Shown piece by piece: positions 1 to 8,095 of a stretch of 64,000 nt of DNA. The DNA is from a virus, in the IMG/VR virus record IMGVR_UViG_3300049489_001113, positions 36,479 through 100,478 of that record; one strand, 5' to 3'. Below the pieces are notes generated by a model. The model searched no databases, was not told the DNA's origin, and saw only the letters and a list, made by a program, of their open reading frames with translations. The position numbers were made by a program, and so were the translations under genes. Position 1 is the stretch's first letter. Each line of letters opens with the position of its first letter.

Positions 1-2
1 CG

Positions 3-965
3 AACGCGCCTGCCGAGTCCCTGGACGCGATGTGGACGAGGCTGGACCCGGCCGCATCTGGGTTCTACTACGACGGCATCACGGTCCGGACACCGGGCGT
101 CACCGGCCCCACCTGGAGCCGCTATCAGAACGCCGGCCCTACCACGACGGAGGCCCTCTACAGCTCGGCCTTCCCGGCGGGCGGTGTCGGTGTCTGCATC
201 GCTGGCCAGGACCAGGTCGCGAACCCGGTGAAGAGTCCAACGCGGCGCACCCCCGACACCACGAACAGTGCGAACATCCTCATCGCGAACGTGGCAGCCA
301 ACGCGGGCGCCTTCGCGTCGTGGGATGCGGCTGCCGTGTTCGGGGCGAGCGCCCGGCACTTCAACTACTGGAAGTGGGCGACGATGGGCATCGCCACCAC
401 GGTCAACTTCGACATGTACGAATGCGAGGAGGCGTTCGCCGTCGCTGCCTTCGCGGCAGGAGCCCCTGTCGGGCTTCTCATCGGGGCCATCTACGACCAG
501 CACAGCCAGCTCGGGGCCGACGCCGAGGTGGGGGGTGCCTCCGCTGGTCGGGTCATGGGCATGGTGACCGGAAACGCAAGCATTGCAACCAATTTCCTGT
601 CGACCAGCGATGTGCTCAACGGCAACAACGTCGGGCAGTTCATGGACCACCACACGACCGAGGGACAGAACCACAACGGGATCCTGATCCCCGGGCAGAC
701 CGGCATTCGAGTCGCCGACAAGTACGGGAACACGGCCTACGACGGCAACACCTTCCGTACCCTCGGCGGGATCAACGTCATGCAGACCGGCTACCCGTTC
801 TTCGAGAGCCAGGGCTCTCTCCTTCTTGGGACCTCCCGCCAGAGTGGCCCCTGCCCACAGACCACCCTCGGGGCCGTGTTCCAAAGTGGTGGAGTGGACG
901 TGGCCTACACGGCATTCTCCGGCTCCCACATCAGCGCCCAGCAGGCGTGGGCCCTGGCGGCATAG
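3..965 (+). CDS. Partial protein of unknown function, possibly virion-associated
   Basis: The reading frame is open to the left edge, so the 5' end lies outside the window; the first internal ATG is at 30. The visible 320 residues are rich in Gly, Ala, Thr and Asn, with low charge, in the style of secreted or capsid-surface proteins. I see no catalytic motif, signal peptide or membrane segment. It ends with TAG and is followed nine bases later by the next + strand gene. The composition resembles the appendage proteins elsewhere in this window, but that is the only reason to suspect a structural role. It could also be a phage-encoded enzyme of an unrecognised family. Confidence 0.7.
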   Translation, partial: NAPAESLDAMWTRLDPAASGFYYDGITVRTPGVTGPTWSRYQNAGPTTTEALYSSAFPAGGVGVCIAGQDQVANPVKSPTRRTPDTTNSANILIANVAANAGAFASWDAAAVFGASARHFNYWKWATMGIATTVNFDMYECEEAFAVAAFAAGAPVGLLIGAIYDQHSQLGADAEVGGASAGRVMGMVTGNASIATNFLSTSDVLNGNNVGQFMDHHTTEGQNHNGILIPGQTGIRVADKYGNTAYDGNTFRTLGGINVMQTGYPFFESQGSLLLGTSRQSGPCPQTTLGAVFQSGGVDVAYTAFSGSHISAQQAWALAA

Positions 966-974
966 GAAGCCCAC

Positions 975-1244
975 ATGCGCATCCACGACACCGGGTCCGA
1001 CAACTATCTCGTCGAGTTGATGCAGTCCCCGCTGGCTGTCGTGGAGCGAGCCCGGGGCGCGCTGTCCATCACCCACCCGGTCTCGTCTGTTGAACTGTTC
1101 GGTGGGCGCGCGAAGATCTGGTTCTATGAGAACCGCGCTGCTCTCGACGCGGACATGGTCGAACTCGCGGCACTGACCTACGAGAACGCTGCTCAGGTGG
1201 TCGAAGTCGACAACGATGGAACCTGCGTGGACGTCACGCCGTAG
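975..1244 (+). CDS. Small hypothetical protein (89 aa)
   Basis: ATG start preceded by a GGAAG ribosome site about six bases upstream. The 89-residue product is mildly acidic, has no Cys pair, membrane segment or recognisable motif, and lies in a three-gene + strand run with nine-base gaps on both sides. Function unknown. Confidence 0.75.
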   Translation: MRIHDTGSDNYLVELMQSPLAVVERARGALSITHPVSSVELFGGRAKIWFYENRAALDADMVELAALTYENAAQVVEVDNDGTCVDVTP

Positions 1245-1253
1245 GAGAAGAGA

Positions 1254-1646
1254 ATGTGGAACTGCCACCACTGCTCGAAGGCCGCCCTCGACACGGATGC
1301 TCGGTGCCCCCAGTGCGGAGCGCCGAGAGCCAGAAGCTCGCGGGCCGGAGGGTCTCCGGTGCCCGAGGCCGTCGCGATCAACCAGTGCACGAAGCTCAAG
1401 TTCGGTGACGGCAAGGCATTCGGCTACATGCGCTGGACCGAGGAGTTCGGCAGCGTGACGGACTCCCACCATCAGCTCGTGATGAACATGCGGGTGGAGC
1501 CGCCCGGTCTCGCCGAGCCCGAGGAGATGAAGCAACTCGGTGAGTGGGGCTGGGTCAAGGTCGCCCCGGGCCACTACCAGCGTGAACTGGAGCGAGCCCC
1601 GGTCATCACGTTCGAGGGTGAGAAGGCGAAGCATCTCCGGTTCTGA
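1254..1646 (+). CDS. Zinc-ribbon protein of unknown function (130 aa)
   Basis: ATG start with a GGAGAAGAGA ribosome site. Residues 4-21 contain CHHC and CPQC, two CxxC knuckles 10 residues apart, the pattern of a short N-terminal zinc ribbon like those in bacterial zinc-ribbon-headed proteins. The remaining 100 residues have mixed charge and no recognised fold; a KLKFGDGKAFGYMRW stretch could be a small beta domain. Last gene of the left + strand run; its end overlaps by 41 bp the remnant methyltransferase tail on the other strand, so transcription converges here. The zinc site is seen; a nucleic-acid or protein-binding role is inferred. Confidence 0.75.
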   Translation: MWNCHHCSKAALDTDARCPQCGAPRARSSRAGGSPVPEAVAINQCTKLKFGDGKAFGYMRWTEEFGSVTDSHHQLVMNMRVEPPGLAEPEEMKQLGEWGWVKVAPGHYQRELERAPVITFEGEKAKHLRF

Positions 1647-1767
1647 GATCACCGGCGCAGAACTCGCGCACATCCTCACCGCTGCCGGCGCACTCGTACC
1701 CGACTGTCCGCCACCCCTCCCTGGGACGGCGTGCGAACATCTCGAGCTTCTCCATGCCCGGGAACAT
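1606..1767 (-). pseudogene. Detached C-terminal fragment of an MT-A70 methyltransferase
   Basis: The 53-residue frame begins MFPGMEKLEMFARR and continues with GW, a GYECAGSG stretch and a final DVREF. This aligns with the last 45 residues of the intact MT-A70 gene upstream (MFVSLDKLELFARR, GW, GNEC, DIRDW) but is clearly diverged. Similarity starts at the Met-Phe whose ATG overlaps the stop codon (TGATG) of the homing endonuclease gene. It is therefore a second, non-identical methyltransferase tail on the far side of the endonuclease. It could still be translated by coupling, but alone it lacks SAM-binding and catalytic parts. Best read as a relic of a homing or recombination event. Confidence 0.7.
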
Positions 1768-2396
1768 CAACACCATGAACGCGCTTCGTTGACGTGCGTA
1801 AACAGCTCCGCACGTAGTTTCACGGCGGCCGTGACGGCTGCCTCGAAAGAGTCGAAGCACCCCCCGTTGTGTCGAACTCCTTGGTGGCACACGCGAACCC
1901 TGAACCGCCCACCGTTCTCCAAGTACACGTTCCTATGTCCGGTGGACGACCTGCCACGCTGGTTCTGCACACTCTGCTGGGGAGTAACGACGCGGAGATT
2001 CGCGCGTCGATTGTTCAATCGGTTGCCGTCGATGTGGTCCACTGCAACCTCACGGCGCGTCTCTTGGAGCAGAAACCGGTGTAAGAACCCGCGCCTTGAT
2101 CGCACGTAACCGTGCGTATTCAAACTCCAGCGCCCTGCTCTCATAAGAAGCGGAACATCAGCTATATCAACAATGGTCCTGCTGACCACCGCACCTCGCC
2201 GATTCGTGAGGAGAAGCCACACACCATCAACCGCCTCCACCAGATCATTGAAGCCGCGTGAAATGGCGCCAGCCTTTCGTCTACGTTTGGCGGCGTAATG
2301 CGTGTTGCACACACCGTTCGCGTACCTGGGTCGCGGGCACCCTGCGACCCCGCAAGGGGACCTACTCTTACTGTTTGACCCAGTCACGGATATCAA
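1767..2396 (-). CDS. HNH homing endonuclease with AP2-type DNA-binding domain
   Basis: Free-standing homing endonuclease of the HNH/AP2 type. The N-terminus has a zinc knuckle (CGVAGC, then CNTH; C-x4-C-x9-C-x2-H). The centre carries the HNH core, VAVDHIDGNRLNNR followed by NLRVVT. The C-terminus (STGHRNVYLENGGRFRVRV and following) is AP2-like, used for DNA recognition. Start is weak: TTG at 2396 or GTG at 2387, both inside the 3' end of the methyltransferase gene, so translation probably depends on coupling. Base composition looks lower in GC than its neighbours, as expected of a mobile gene. It sits exactly between an intact MT-A70 gene and a duplicated MT-A70 tail. Confidence 0.88.
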   Translation of the reverse strand: MISVTGSNSKSRSPCGVAGCPRPRYANGVCNTHYAAKRRRKAGAISRGFNDLVEAVDGVWLLLTNRRGAVVSRTIVDIADVPLLMRAGRWSLNTHGYVRSRRGFLHRFLLQETRREVAVDHIDGNRLNNRRANLRVVTPQQSVQNQRGRSSTGHRNVYLENGGRFRVRVCHQGVRHNGGCFDSFEAAVTAAVKLRAELFTHVNEARSWC

Positions 2397-2979
2397 CTCC
2401 AGATGTTGATGGGCACTCGTTACCTACACAAGTCCATCCTGGTCTATCACGTCGGGCAAAGAGTTCCAACTTGTCTAAACTGACGAACATTGAGTCCAGC
2501 GCATCCTGCACGCACTCGGGCTTCGCGCTGTGCTTCAGGTTCGGTGCGAAGAACACGTTCCGCACCGACCTGTTCTCGAGCTTGTCGTACACCTTCCCTC
2601 GCGTACCCACGAGCATGAACTCGCACGCATTGCGGGCGAGCCGTCCCATCCCGAAGGCGATGTCGGACGCACCGATCTGAACGTCCTCGGCATCCACCTC
2701 GACGCCCTTGCCCGTCTTCACCCAAACCCATACCTGCTTCTGCTCGAACCCGTACGCGTCGACGGCGCACATCCCCGCGGAGATCATCGACGCCGGGCAC
2801 CAGAGAACGAGCACGGCGTCGTCCGCCGCGACGTTCTTCACGGGCAGGGTCACAATGTCTCGGATCGACATCGTCGTGTAGTTCGACCCGGCCCCCCTCG
2901 GTACGTCGCTCATCGTGAGCTTGTCCCCGAATTGCCAAGCTGGATCCGAAACAATCACTCCATACTTCTTCTGTTCCAC
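2368..2979 (-). CDS. MT-A70 family adenine-N6 DNA methyltransferase
   Basis: Predicted SAM-dependent N6-adenine methyltransferase, likely acting on phage DNA to protect it from host restriction. The catalytic motif is SDPAWQFGD, a DPAW variant of the usual DPPW, near residue 12. It is followed by family-typical segments: NYTTMS, VLWCP, QVWVWVKTGKG, EFMLVGTRG, KHSAKP and a final LELFARR. Length (203 aa) is normal. I chose GTG at 2979 because of its AGGGAG site five bases upstream; GTG at 2994 overlapping the primase stop is the alternative. The gene is complete, yet another copy of its last segment lies beyond the homing endonuclease downstream. Confidence 0.9.
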   Translation of the reverse strand: MEQKKYGVIVSDPAWQFGDKLTMSDVPRGAGSNYTTMSIRDIVTLPVKNVAADDAVLVLWCPASMISAGMCAVDAYGFEQKQVWVWVKTGKGVEVDAEDVQIGASDIAFGMGRLARNACEFMLVGTRGKVYDKLENRSVRNVFFAPNLKHSAKPECVQDALDSMFVSLDKLELFARRDRPGWTCVGNECPSTSGVDIRDWVKQ

Positions 2980-2990
2980 GCGTTCTCCCT

Positions 2991-3959
2991 TCACACCATC
3001 TCCGACTCGAGCAGCGCCGACACCACGTCGGCACCCAGTGAGTCCGGATCTTTCCTGTCGTCACCCGAGTAGCGCGCAACCCACGAGGGTACGTGCTTCG
3101 CCACCGTGTCCGCGAGGATGTGCGTCCCCGTCGTCCCTGCCGGATCGTTGTCCAGAAAGAACGTGCACGAGGACGCAGCGCACAGAAGCTCGATCTGCCG
3201 GCGGCTCGGCTTGCTCCCCATGATCGCCACGGGACACACCTCGCCGAGACGAGCATGCCCCCGCGTCTCCTGCCACACCCGCATCGCGTCGAAGGGTCCC
3301 TCGACCACCACGACGTGCGCTGCCTCCCGTGCCGCGAGGTGGGCGCCGAAGAGGTGGCGGGACTTCTTCGCGTTCCAGTACGTGTGCCACCGTTGCGGGT
3401 CGTCCCGCGTGGTGCGCCCGAGGGCGCCGGCGAGGCGCCCGTTGCGGTTGCGCAGAGGAACCGTGGCGCGGTGCCGTTCCTTGTCGAAGCCCACGGACCA
3501 GGCTTCCATCGCCTGGACGGTGAACCCCCGCCCCATCATGTAGTCGCGCGCCTCCTCGTGAAGCGGCGCGAACTTCTCGTACATCACGCCGGGCAGGAGG
3601 CCGTCATCGTCGTCCTTCGCGGGTGGCGCGTCGTAGTCCTCCACCGCTCGAACCGCGTCGAGGAGACCATCCTCCTCGAGTTCGATCACCTTCCACCTGA
3701 TCTCGTCGAGGTCTGTGTCGGCGTGAAGCTCGAGCGCATCGAGAAGCTGCTCCACGGTGCCGCCGAACCCGCACCCGAAGCAGTTCACGAGGCTGCGCAC
3801 CGTCTCGCCGTAGCTGATGCCCATGGACGGGTGACGGTCGGTCCCCTTCTTGTGCCGCCACGGCGCGAGCAGGCACGAGAACTGGACGTTCCCGCCCCCC
3901 GTCACCACACGGCTGGCGCCGAGTTCGTCGGCTACCCAGAGGACGTCCTTCTCGATCAT
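2991..3959 (-). CDS. DnaG-type DNA primase with zinc and TOPRIM domains
   Basis: Primase that synthesises RNA primers for phage replication with the helicase encoded upstream. The N-terminal region has a CHC2-like zinc site (C near residue 23, an intervening His, then CFGCGF), preceded by NVQFSC and followed by an EIRWKV helix. The centre has a YMMGRGFT motif and RNRNGRLAGALGR typical of the DnaG catalytic core. The TOPRIM strand is VVVVEGPFDAMRVW, with FLDNDPAG as the second acidic motif. At 322 aa it is short and lacks a DnaB-binding C-terminal domain. ATG at 3959 overlaps the dNMP kinase stop. Confidence 0.92.
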   Translation of the reverse strand: MIEKDVLWVADELGASRVVTGGGNVQFSCLLAPWRHKKGTDRHPSMGISYGETVRSLVNCFGCGFGGTVEQLLDALELHADTDLDEIRWKVIELEEDGLLDAVRAVEDYDAPPAKDDDDGLLPGVMYEKFAPLHEEARDYMMGRGFTVQAMEAWSVGFDKERHRATVPLRNRNGRLAGALGRTTRDDPQRWHTYWNAKKSRHLFGAHLAAREAAHVVVVEGPFDAMRVWQETRGHARLGEVCPVAIMGSKPSRRQIELLCAASSCTFFLDNDPAGTTGTHILADTVAKHVPSWVARYSGDDRKDPDSLGADVVSALLESEMV

Positions 3960-4519
3960 CAGCGCAACCCGAAGTCGCGGAGAATGACCGCGGTGGCTTC
4001 CTCGAGGCGCACCAGATCTCCGACGTTCATGATCGTGGCGTCGGCCTCGATCGATCGCTGCTCCGTCTCCGAGGCGTGCCCGTCGCCGTCGTACCCGGGG
4101 CGAGACACACGCACCAACTTCCCTCCGATTGAGCGGATCATCTCCGCCTCGTTCGCAAACCACACATCCGGCACGAGCCACAGCCGCACACCCGCGTCGC
4201 CTTCGATCCTGCACCGCAGGTTCTTCACCCACACCTGCGGGTCGATGCTCCGCCCGACCTCGGTGCCGAGGAGCTGCATCAGTTGACGCGGGGTCTTGTC
4301 CCAGCGAGGGTCCACGACCTCCTTGTGCTTGGGGTTGTGCATCTGCGCGTGCGACAGGTCGAAGATGATCTGCGCCGCCTCCTTCAATGGGGCAGCGAAG
4401 TGCGTCACCTGCACGCCGTCATCACCTGGCCGGTGCGTGAGCAGTTTCTTCGCGAGGCTGGCGAAGGTATCCTTGCCCGCCCCCTTGCTCCCAAGGATCC
4501 CGATCACACGAACGCTCAT
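3959..4519 (-). CDS. Deoxynucleoside monophosphate kinase
   Basis: Predicted dNMP kinase of the T4 gene 1 type, supplying dNDPs for phage DNA synthesis. The P-loop GSKGAGKDT is at residues 9-17. Further family-like segments are HFAAPLKEAAQIIFDLS, the KTPRQLMQLLGTEVGR helix and LVPDVWFANEAEMIR. Length (186 aa) fits. ATG at 4519 overlaps the ThyX stop (TGATG); a GTG one codon upstream is possible. It lies between ThyX and primase, making a nucleotide-supply and replication operon. Confidence 0.9.
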   Translation of the reverse strand: MSVRVIGILGSKGAGKDTFASLAKKLLTHRPGDDGVQVTHFAAPLKEAAQIIFDLSHAQMHNPKHKEVVDPRWDKTPRQLMQLLGTEVGRSIDPQVWVKNLRCRIEGDAGVRLWLVPDVWFANEAEMIRSIGGKLVRVSRPGYDGDGHASETEQRSIEADATIMNVGDLVRLEEATAVILRDFGLR

Positions 4520-6357
4520 CACGACACCCTCCCTTGCGCGAACAACCCGAGCGTACGGGGGAACGCGTCTGACAAGATCCGTTGCACGACAAGGGCGAAC
4601 TGCCTGATCTCAAACTGCGCGGCCTCATCGGTACGCAGCGCGAGGAAGGCGACCCACCCACGCAGGTTCGACGTCGCGCGCATGCGCGAGTACCGGCCCA
4701 CGGGAAGGATCACACGCGCGAGTTCCTTCGGTACCCCATCGGAGAGGGCCGACTGATAGTCATCCTCGAGCTGCGCGTAGCGGGCCACCAACTTACGGCG
4801 GTACGCCTCCGCCGAGACCGCATCGAGTTCGCGCGCACCGTGGATGCGGTTGGCCTGCTTGTTCGAGCCCGTCGCGTTCACCGTCAGCCGCTCGACGGTC
4901 GGGACGTAGTTCACGTCCGGCAGCGGGGTGTACCTGGCCGACATCTCGTTGTAGCCGAAGGGAACCCTGTGGCGGTGCCACTCGCGGAACACGAAGATGG
5001 GTGCCTGAACCTCGACGGTGATCCCCGCCATCTCGAACGGCGTGTTCCCAGAGAGGACAACTTTCCCCCCGCGTCGCACAACCAGTACCCCAGTGCGGGT
5101 GTTTGCGCAGTACACGGTGCCCTCGTATGGAACCCACGACGTATTCACACGGCTCTGATTGATCACTGGCTCCGTCATCCGCGACAAGAACATCATCCGG
5201 TAGAGACCAACGTCCGATCTCCCAACCTGAACACACTCCCCGGCGTGGATCGCGATGCGTTGAACGGCATCTGCGAGCGGCGCCGACATGGTCGTGTACT
5301 CCCAGGCTCCGCGCTTCTCTGAACCGTCCGAGTTGCGCAACCCATCAAGCAAGGCAGCCGCATCATCAGCACCAAGGTCCATCAGGAAGTCTGGAATACA
5401 CTTGTCTCCATCTGGTGTATAGAACCACCGCCGAAATGCGGAGGTCAGCCCGTCGGCGCGCACAACACACGAAGACAACTCGTCGCAGGCCCAGCCTACC
5501 CCCGCGCACACTTCCTTCAGGTACGCGATCTTCCGCTTCTTCCGAAGATGGAACTGGATCGAGTTGCGAACGGTGCCGTCGTCACGCCCAGCGAACCCAT
5601 CACCAAGGAAGAACCCAATCAACCGCAACAGCTCGCGCGAATCGTCGTGCTGCGGGAACCATTCCGATAAGTCCACATATGACCGCTTGCGCCGTGCATG
5701 CTTTCGATAGCGCACCATCGAACGGAACCCAAGCTCCTCCACGGTCTCCAGGCGCCATGGAGACCACACCTGTCGGTTCTCGCCAACCACACTCACCTTC
5801 GTCTGCACGTACATGCGGTGCCCCGGCGTTACGAGCAAGTCCACTCCGCCATGATCGACACGGTACATGTTCCCTTTGAACGGATCGGCAACGAGCTGGA
5901 GCGGGGCCTCATACACCAGGGACTCCGCAACAGGGTCCCAGCAACCGAGCAGGTCATCCTTCCGTACGTCTGGCCACGTCACGAAACCGCGCCGAGTCAG
6001 AACCTCGGTCGCCGCATCGTAGCAGTGGTGTTTGTGCTCCCACAGGTAGCGAAGGAGCTTTTCATCACCGGGCTTCGCGTCTTCGATTGCGACGTGCGCG
6101 CCACCGCGTTCCGTCGGGCAGTGGGTGTGTGGTAGACGACCTGTTGTACTCGACACGCCGCACGAGCAGCGAACCTCGCCCCATCCCTGGAACCCCTTGT
6201 TCGTGCTCATTCGTGCGGCCTCGATGATCTGCTCCTCCGAGCCCCACATCTCGATGAGCTTCACGAATCCGTGGTCGAGTACGGGAATCGGCTCCTCGTA
6301 CTTCTCCATCAACTGCGTCTTGTGCAAGTCCACCCTCATGTTGTCGTTCTCCCTCAC
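4519..6357 (-). CDS. thyX: Flavin-dependent thymidylate synthase (ThyX) interrupted by an intein
   Basis: ThyX makes dTMP from dUMP using FAD, NADPH and methylene-tetrahydrofolate. The extein is residues 1-111 plus 439-612 (285 aa). Diagnostic segments are TPFEMAGITVEVQ, FREWHRHRVPFGYNEMSARY and GRYSRMRATSNLRGW. The RHR-to-Ser spacing is eight residues, one more than the textbook RHRx7S. Residues 60-94 hold a Cys/His-rich insertion (CSC, HTHC) that could bind metal. Residues 112-438 are an intein placed between EHKHH and TPFE. Start GTG at 6357 overlaps the helicase stop; ATG at 6339 has a better ribosome site. Confidence 0.93.
   Translation of the reverse strand: MRENDNMRVDLHKTQLMEKYEEPIPVLDHGFVKLIEMWGSEEQIIEAARMSTNKGFQGWGEVRCSCGVSSTTGRLPHTHCPTERGGAHVAIEDAKPGDEKLLRYLWEHKHHCYDAATEVLTRRGFVTWPDVRKDDLLGCWDPVAESLVYEAPLQLVADPFKGNMYRVDHGGVDLLVTPGHRMYVQTKVSVVGENRQVWSPWRLETVEELGFRSMVRYRKHARRKRSYVDLSEWFPQHDDSRELLRLIGFFLGDGFAGRDDGTVRNSIQFHLRKKRKIAYLKEVCAGVGWACDELSSCVVRADGLTSAFRRWFYTPDGDKCIPDFLMDLGADDAAALLDGLRNSDGSEKRGAWEYTTMSAPLADAVQRIAIHAGECVQVGRSDVGLYRMMFLSRMTEPVINQSRVNTSWVPYEGTVYCANTRTGVLVVRRGGKVVLSGNTPFEMAGITVEVQAPIFVFREWHRHRVPFGYNEMSARYTPLPDVNYVPTVERLTVNATGSNKQANRIHGARELDAVSAEAYRRKLVARYAQLEDDYQSALSDGVPKELARVILPVGRYSRMRATSNLRGWVAFLALRTDEAAQFEIRQFALVVQRILSDAFPRTLGLFAQGRVS
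5044..6024 (-). mobile_element. Intein with LAGLIDADG homing endonuclease inside thyX
   Basis: Encodes 327 in-frame residues from Cys112 (CYDAATEVLT, splicing block A) to Asn438 (VVLSGN) followed by Thr, the +1 nucleophile. Block B is LLVTPGHRMYV with the T-x-x-H pair. Two dodecapeptide-like motifs mark the endonuclease: LIGFFLGDG and LLDGLRNSDG. Block F is EGTVYCANTRTGVLVVRRGG. The penultimate residue is Gly rather than the usual His, seen in some active inteins. The site is next to the conserved HTPFE segment of ThyX, as expected for an element that targets conserved codons. GC looks lower than in the extein. Confidence 0.92.
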
Positions 6358-7631
6358 TTGAAGATCACGGTCTCTGCGTCGAACCCATCGTCGTCACCGT
6401 CACCGTCGGGAGCGGCCACATCGGACAGCTCCTCGAAGTTCATCGTCTCGAGATCCCACCGGACCTTGAACTCGCCGGTGAGACCTTCGCGCTGCTTCAG
6501 CAGGCGAATCATCAACTCGTAGTTGTTGCGCATCTCGTCGGTCTGCAGGAGCCCGAGCACGAGGTCCGCGTCCTGCCCGATCGAATCGCTGAAGGCGAGC
6601 GAACTCAGGTCACCGCGGAGCCCCTTCGACTTCCGGTTGAGCTGCGTCGTCACGACCACCGGGATCCCGAGCCGGACGGCGAGGCGCTTGAGATCCCGGG
6701 TGATGTTGGTGATCCCCTCCCACCCGGTCTCACCCTTGTCGTCGCGCATCAGGTAGAGACCGTCGAGGAACAGGATGTCCGGCTGGAACTGGTCGACCTT
6801 CGCGGCGAGACCGGTGACGCCCATGGCCGCGTCGTCGGAGGACACCCAGAAGTCAGGCATGTCCGCGTACAGGCGGACGCTCTCGAAGAACCGCGCCTCC
6901 TGCTCCTGCGAGAGATCTCCGGACCGGAGCCCGGCGTAGGGGATCTTCGCCCGAGCGGCGTCGACGCGGCGGGTGAACTGGTCGACGGCCATCTCGCGCG
7001 AGACGATGAGCGGGACCCGCTTGGCGACCCCGTGCACCTCGTTGGCGAGCAGGGTCATGAGCCACGACTTTCCGACACCGGGGCGCGCCGAGATCACGAC
7101 AAGCTCACCGGGGCGGAACCCGAGCGTCCACCGGTTCAGCGTCGGCCACGGCGTGGGCATCCCGGTCATGCCGCCCATGGTCTTCAGGCGCTGGTACTGC
7201 TCGATGCGCTCCTCGAGCGCGGACCGGAGGTTCACGTCCTGCGAGCTGCGGATGTCCTGCTGTGACAGGGCGGCCGCGTTCTCGATGACGCGCAGCGCCC
7301 CCCTCGGGTCCTTGTCCTTGAGCAAGTTCCCGGCCTCGACCGCCGCGTCCTTGATGCGGAAGTGCAGGCGCCGGTTCTTCAACTCCTGCAGGTAGTACGC
7401 GGCCGCGGCCGGCTGCTCGTCGTCCGCGAACAACGCGGGGAACTTCCGCTGCACCTCCTGCGCCGGCGGCATGCCCCCGAACTCGCGGTTGTAGCCCGCG
7501 ATCCAGGTCCAGACCGCCCGTCGCCCCTCGTCGAGGAACAGGGACTCCTCGAGCCCCTGCTGGACCATCGCCAGGTAGACCGCCCGGTCTGCCCGCAGTA
7601 TGTCCCTAAGAATGCCTGTTTCAATGTCCAT
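6354..7631 (-). CDS. Replicative DNA helicase, DnaB family
   Basis: Hexameric 5'-3' replication fork helicase. The 425-residue protein has a short N-terminal helical domain (residues 1-110), a linker and a RecA-like core. Walker A is ISARPGVGKSW, Walker B is DILFLDGLYLM, the TTQLNR segment matches DnaB motif 3, and GQDADLVLGLL is typical of the core. The acidic C-terminal tail ends in DDDGFDAETVIFK. ATG at 7631 overlaps the previous stop. Gene order initiator, loader-like protein, helicase and primase suggests theta-type replication directed by the iteron cluster upstream. Confidence 0.94.
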   Translation of the reverse strand: MDIETGILRDILRADRAVYLAMVQQGLEESLFLDEGRRAVWTWIAGYNREFGGMPPAQEVQRKFPALFADDEQPAAAAYYLQELKNRRLHFRIKDAAVEAGNLLKDKDPRGALRVIENAAALSQQDIRSSQDVNLRSALEERIEQYQRLKTMGGMTGMPTPWPTLNRWTLGFRPGELVVISARPGVGKSWLMTLLANEVHGVAKRVPLIVSREMAVDQFTRRVDAARAKIPYAGLRSGDLSQEQEARFFESVRLYADMPDFWVSSDDAAMGVTGLAAKVDQFQPDILFLDGLYLMRDDKGETGWEGITNITRDLKRLAVRLGIPVVVTTQLNRKSKGLRGDLSSLAFSDSIGQDADLVLGLLQTDEMRNNYELMIRLLKQREGLTGEFKVRWDLETMNFEELSDVAAPDGDGDDDGFDAETVIFK

Positions 7632-8095
7632 TATACGCGCTCCCGCTGTCCGACGTGCCCCACCCTATGCCCCTGCCCCTCGAACACCCGCGCCTCGACA
7701 CCCCCGATCGTGGGGATGTCGACCTCCTTCGGGACCAGGAACTCGATCAGCCTCGGAATCTGCCCCGCCGTCGAGCAGTACCCGGCCCAGGATTGCGTCC
7801 GGACGATCGAGCCGACCCAAGGACGGTCCCGGGACACGAGCGATTGTAGGGCATCCTGGAGGACCGGACGACCAGGCACCACCACCTCGAAGAAGAACAC
7901 CCCGGCCTGGGTGTTGACCCAACGGGCGGTGTCCTCCCGCAACCGCAGGAGACGCACCACCAGGAAACCAAGGTCGAACCTCACTGCCTTCTCGAACAGC
8001 CAGAGGCGCAGCCCATCTTCCGGGGGTGCGTAAAGCAACCGCCAGTCCAGGTGAACCCTCGGCATGGGGTAGTTGGACAGGTCGCCCCTACGCAC
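7631..8095 (-). CDS. Hypothetical protein between loader and helicase (154 aa)
   Basis: GTG start at 8095 with a GGAGG site six bases upstream; eight-base overlap with the DnaC-like gene and one-base overlap with the helicase start. The product is basic and Leu/Val/Arg-rich (RVHLDWRLLYAPP; VVRLLRLRED; GFLVVRLL), with no membrane segment, Cys pair or nucleotide motif. Its fixed position between a loader-like protein and DnaB suggests a replication accessory role, but the sequence itself gives no function. Confidence 0.75.
   Translation of the reverse strand: MRRGDLSNYPMPRVHLDWRLLYAPPEDGLRLWLFEKAVRFDLGFLVVRLLRLREDTARWVNTQAGVFFFEVVVPGRPVLQDALQSLVSRDRPWVGSIVRTQSWAGYCSTAGQIPRLIEFLVPKEVDIPTIGGVEARVFEGQGHRVGHVGQRERV

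Noticed and set aside
2397-2411. TTGATG-containing site near the HNH start resembling the CATCAA operator
   Set aside because: Only three of six bases match in the left half and the site is within methyltransferase coding sequence.
1606-2994. Group I intron carrying the HNH gene in the methyltransferase
   Set aside because: The methyltransferase frame is complete before the HNH gene, so splicing would not be needed, and the second tail is diverged rather than a continuation.
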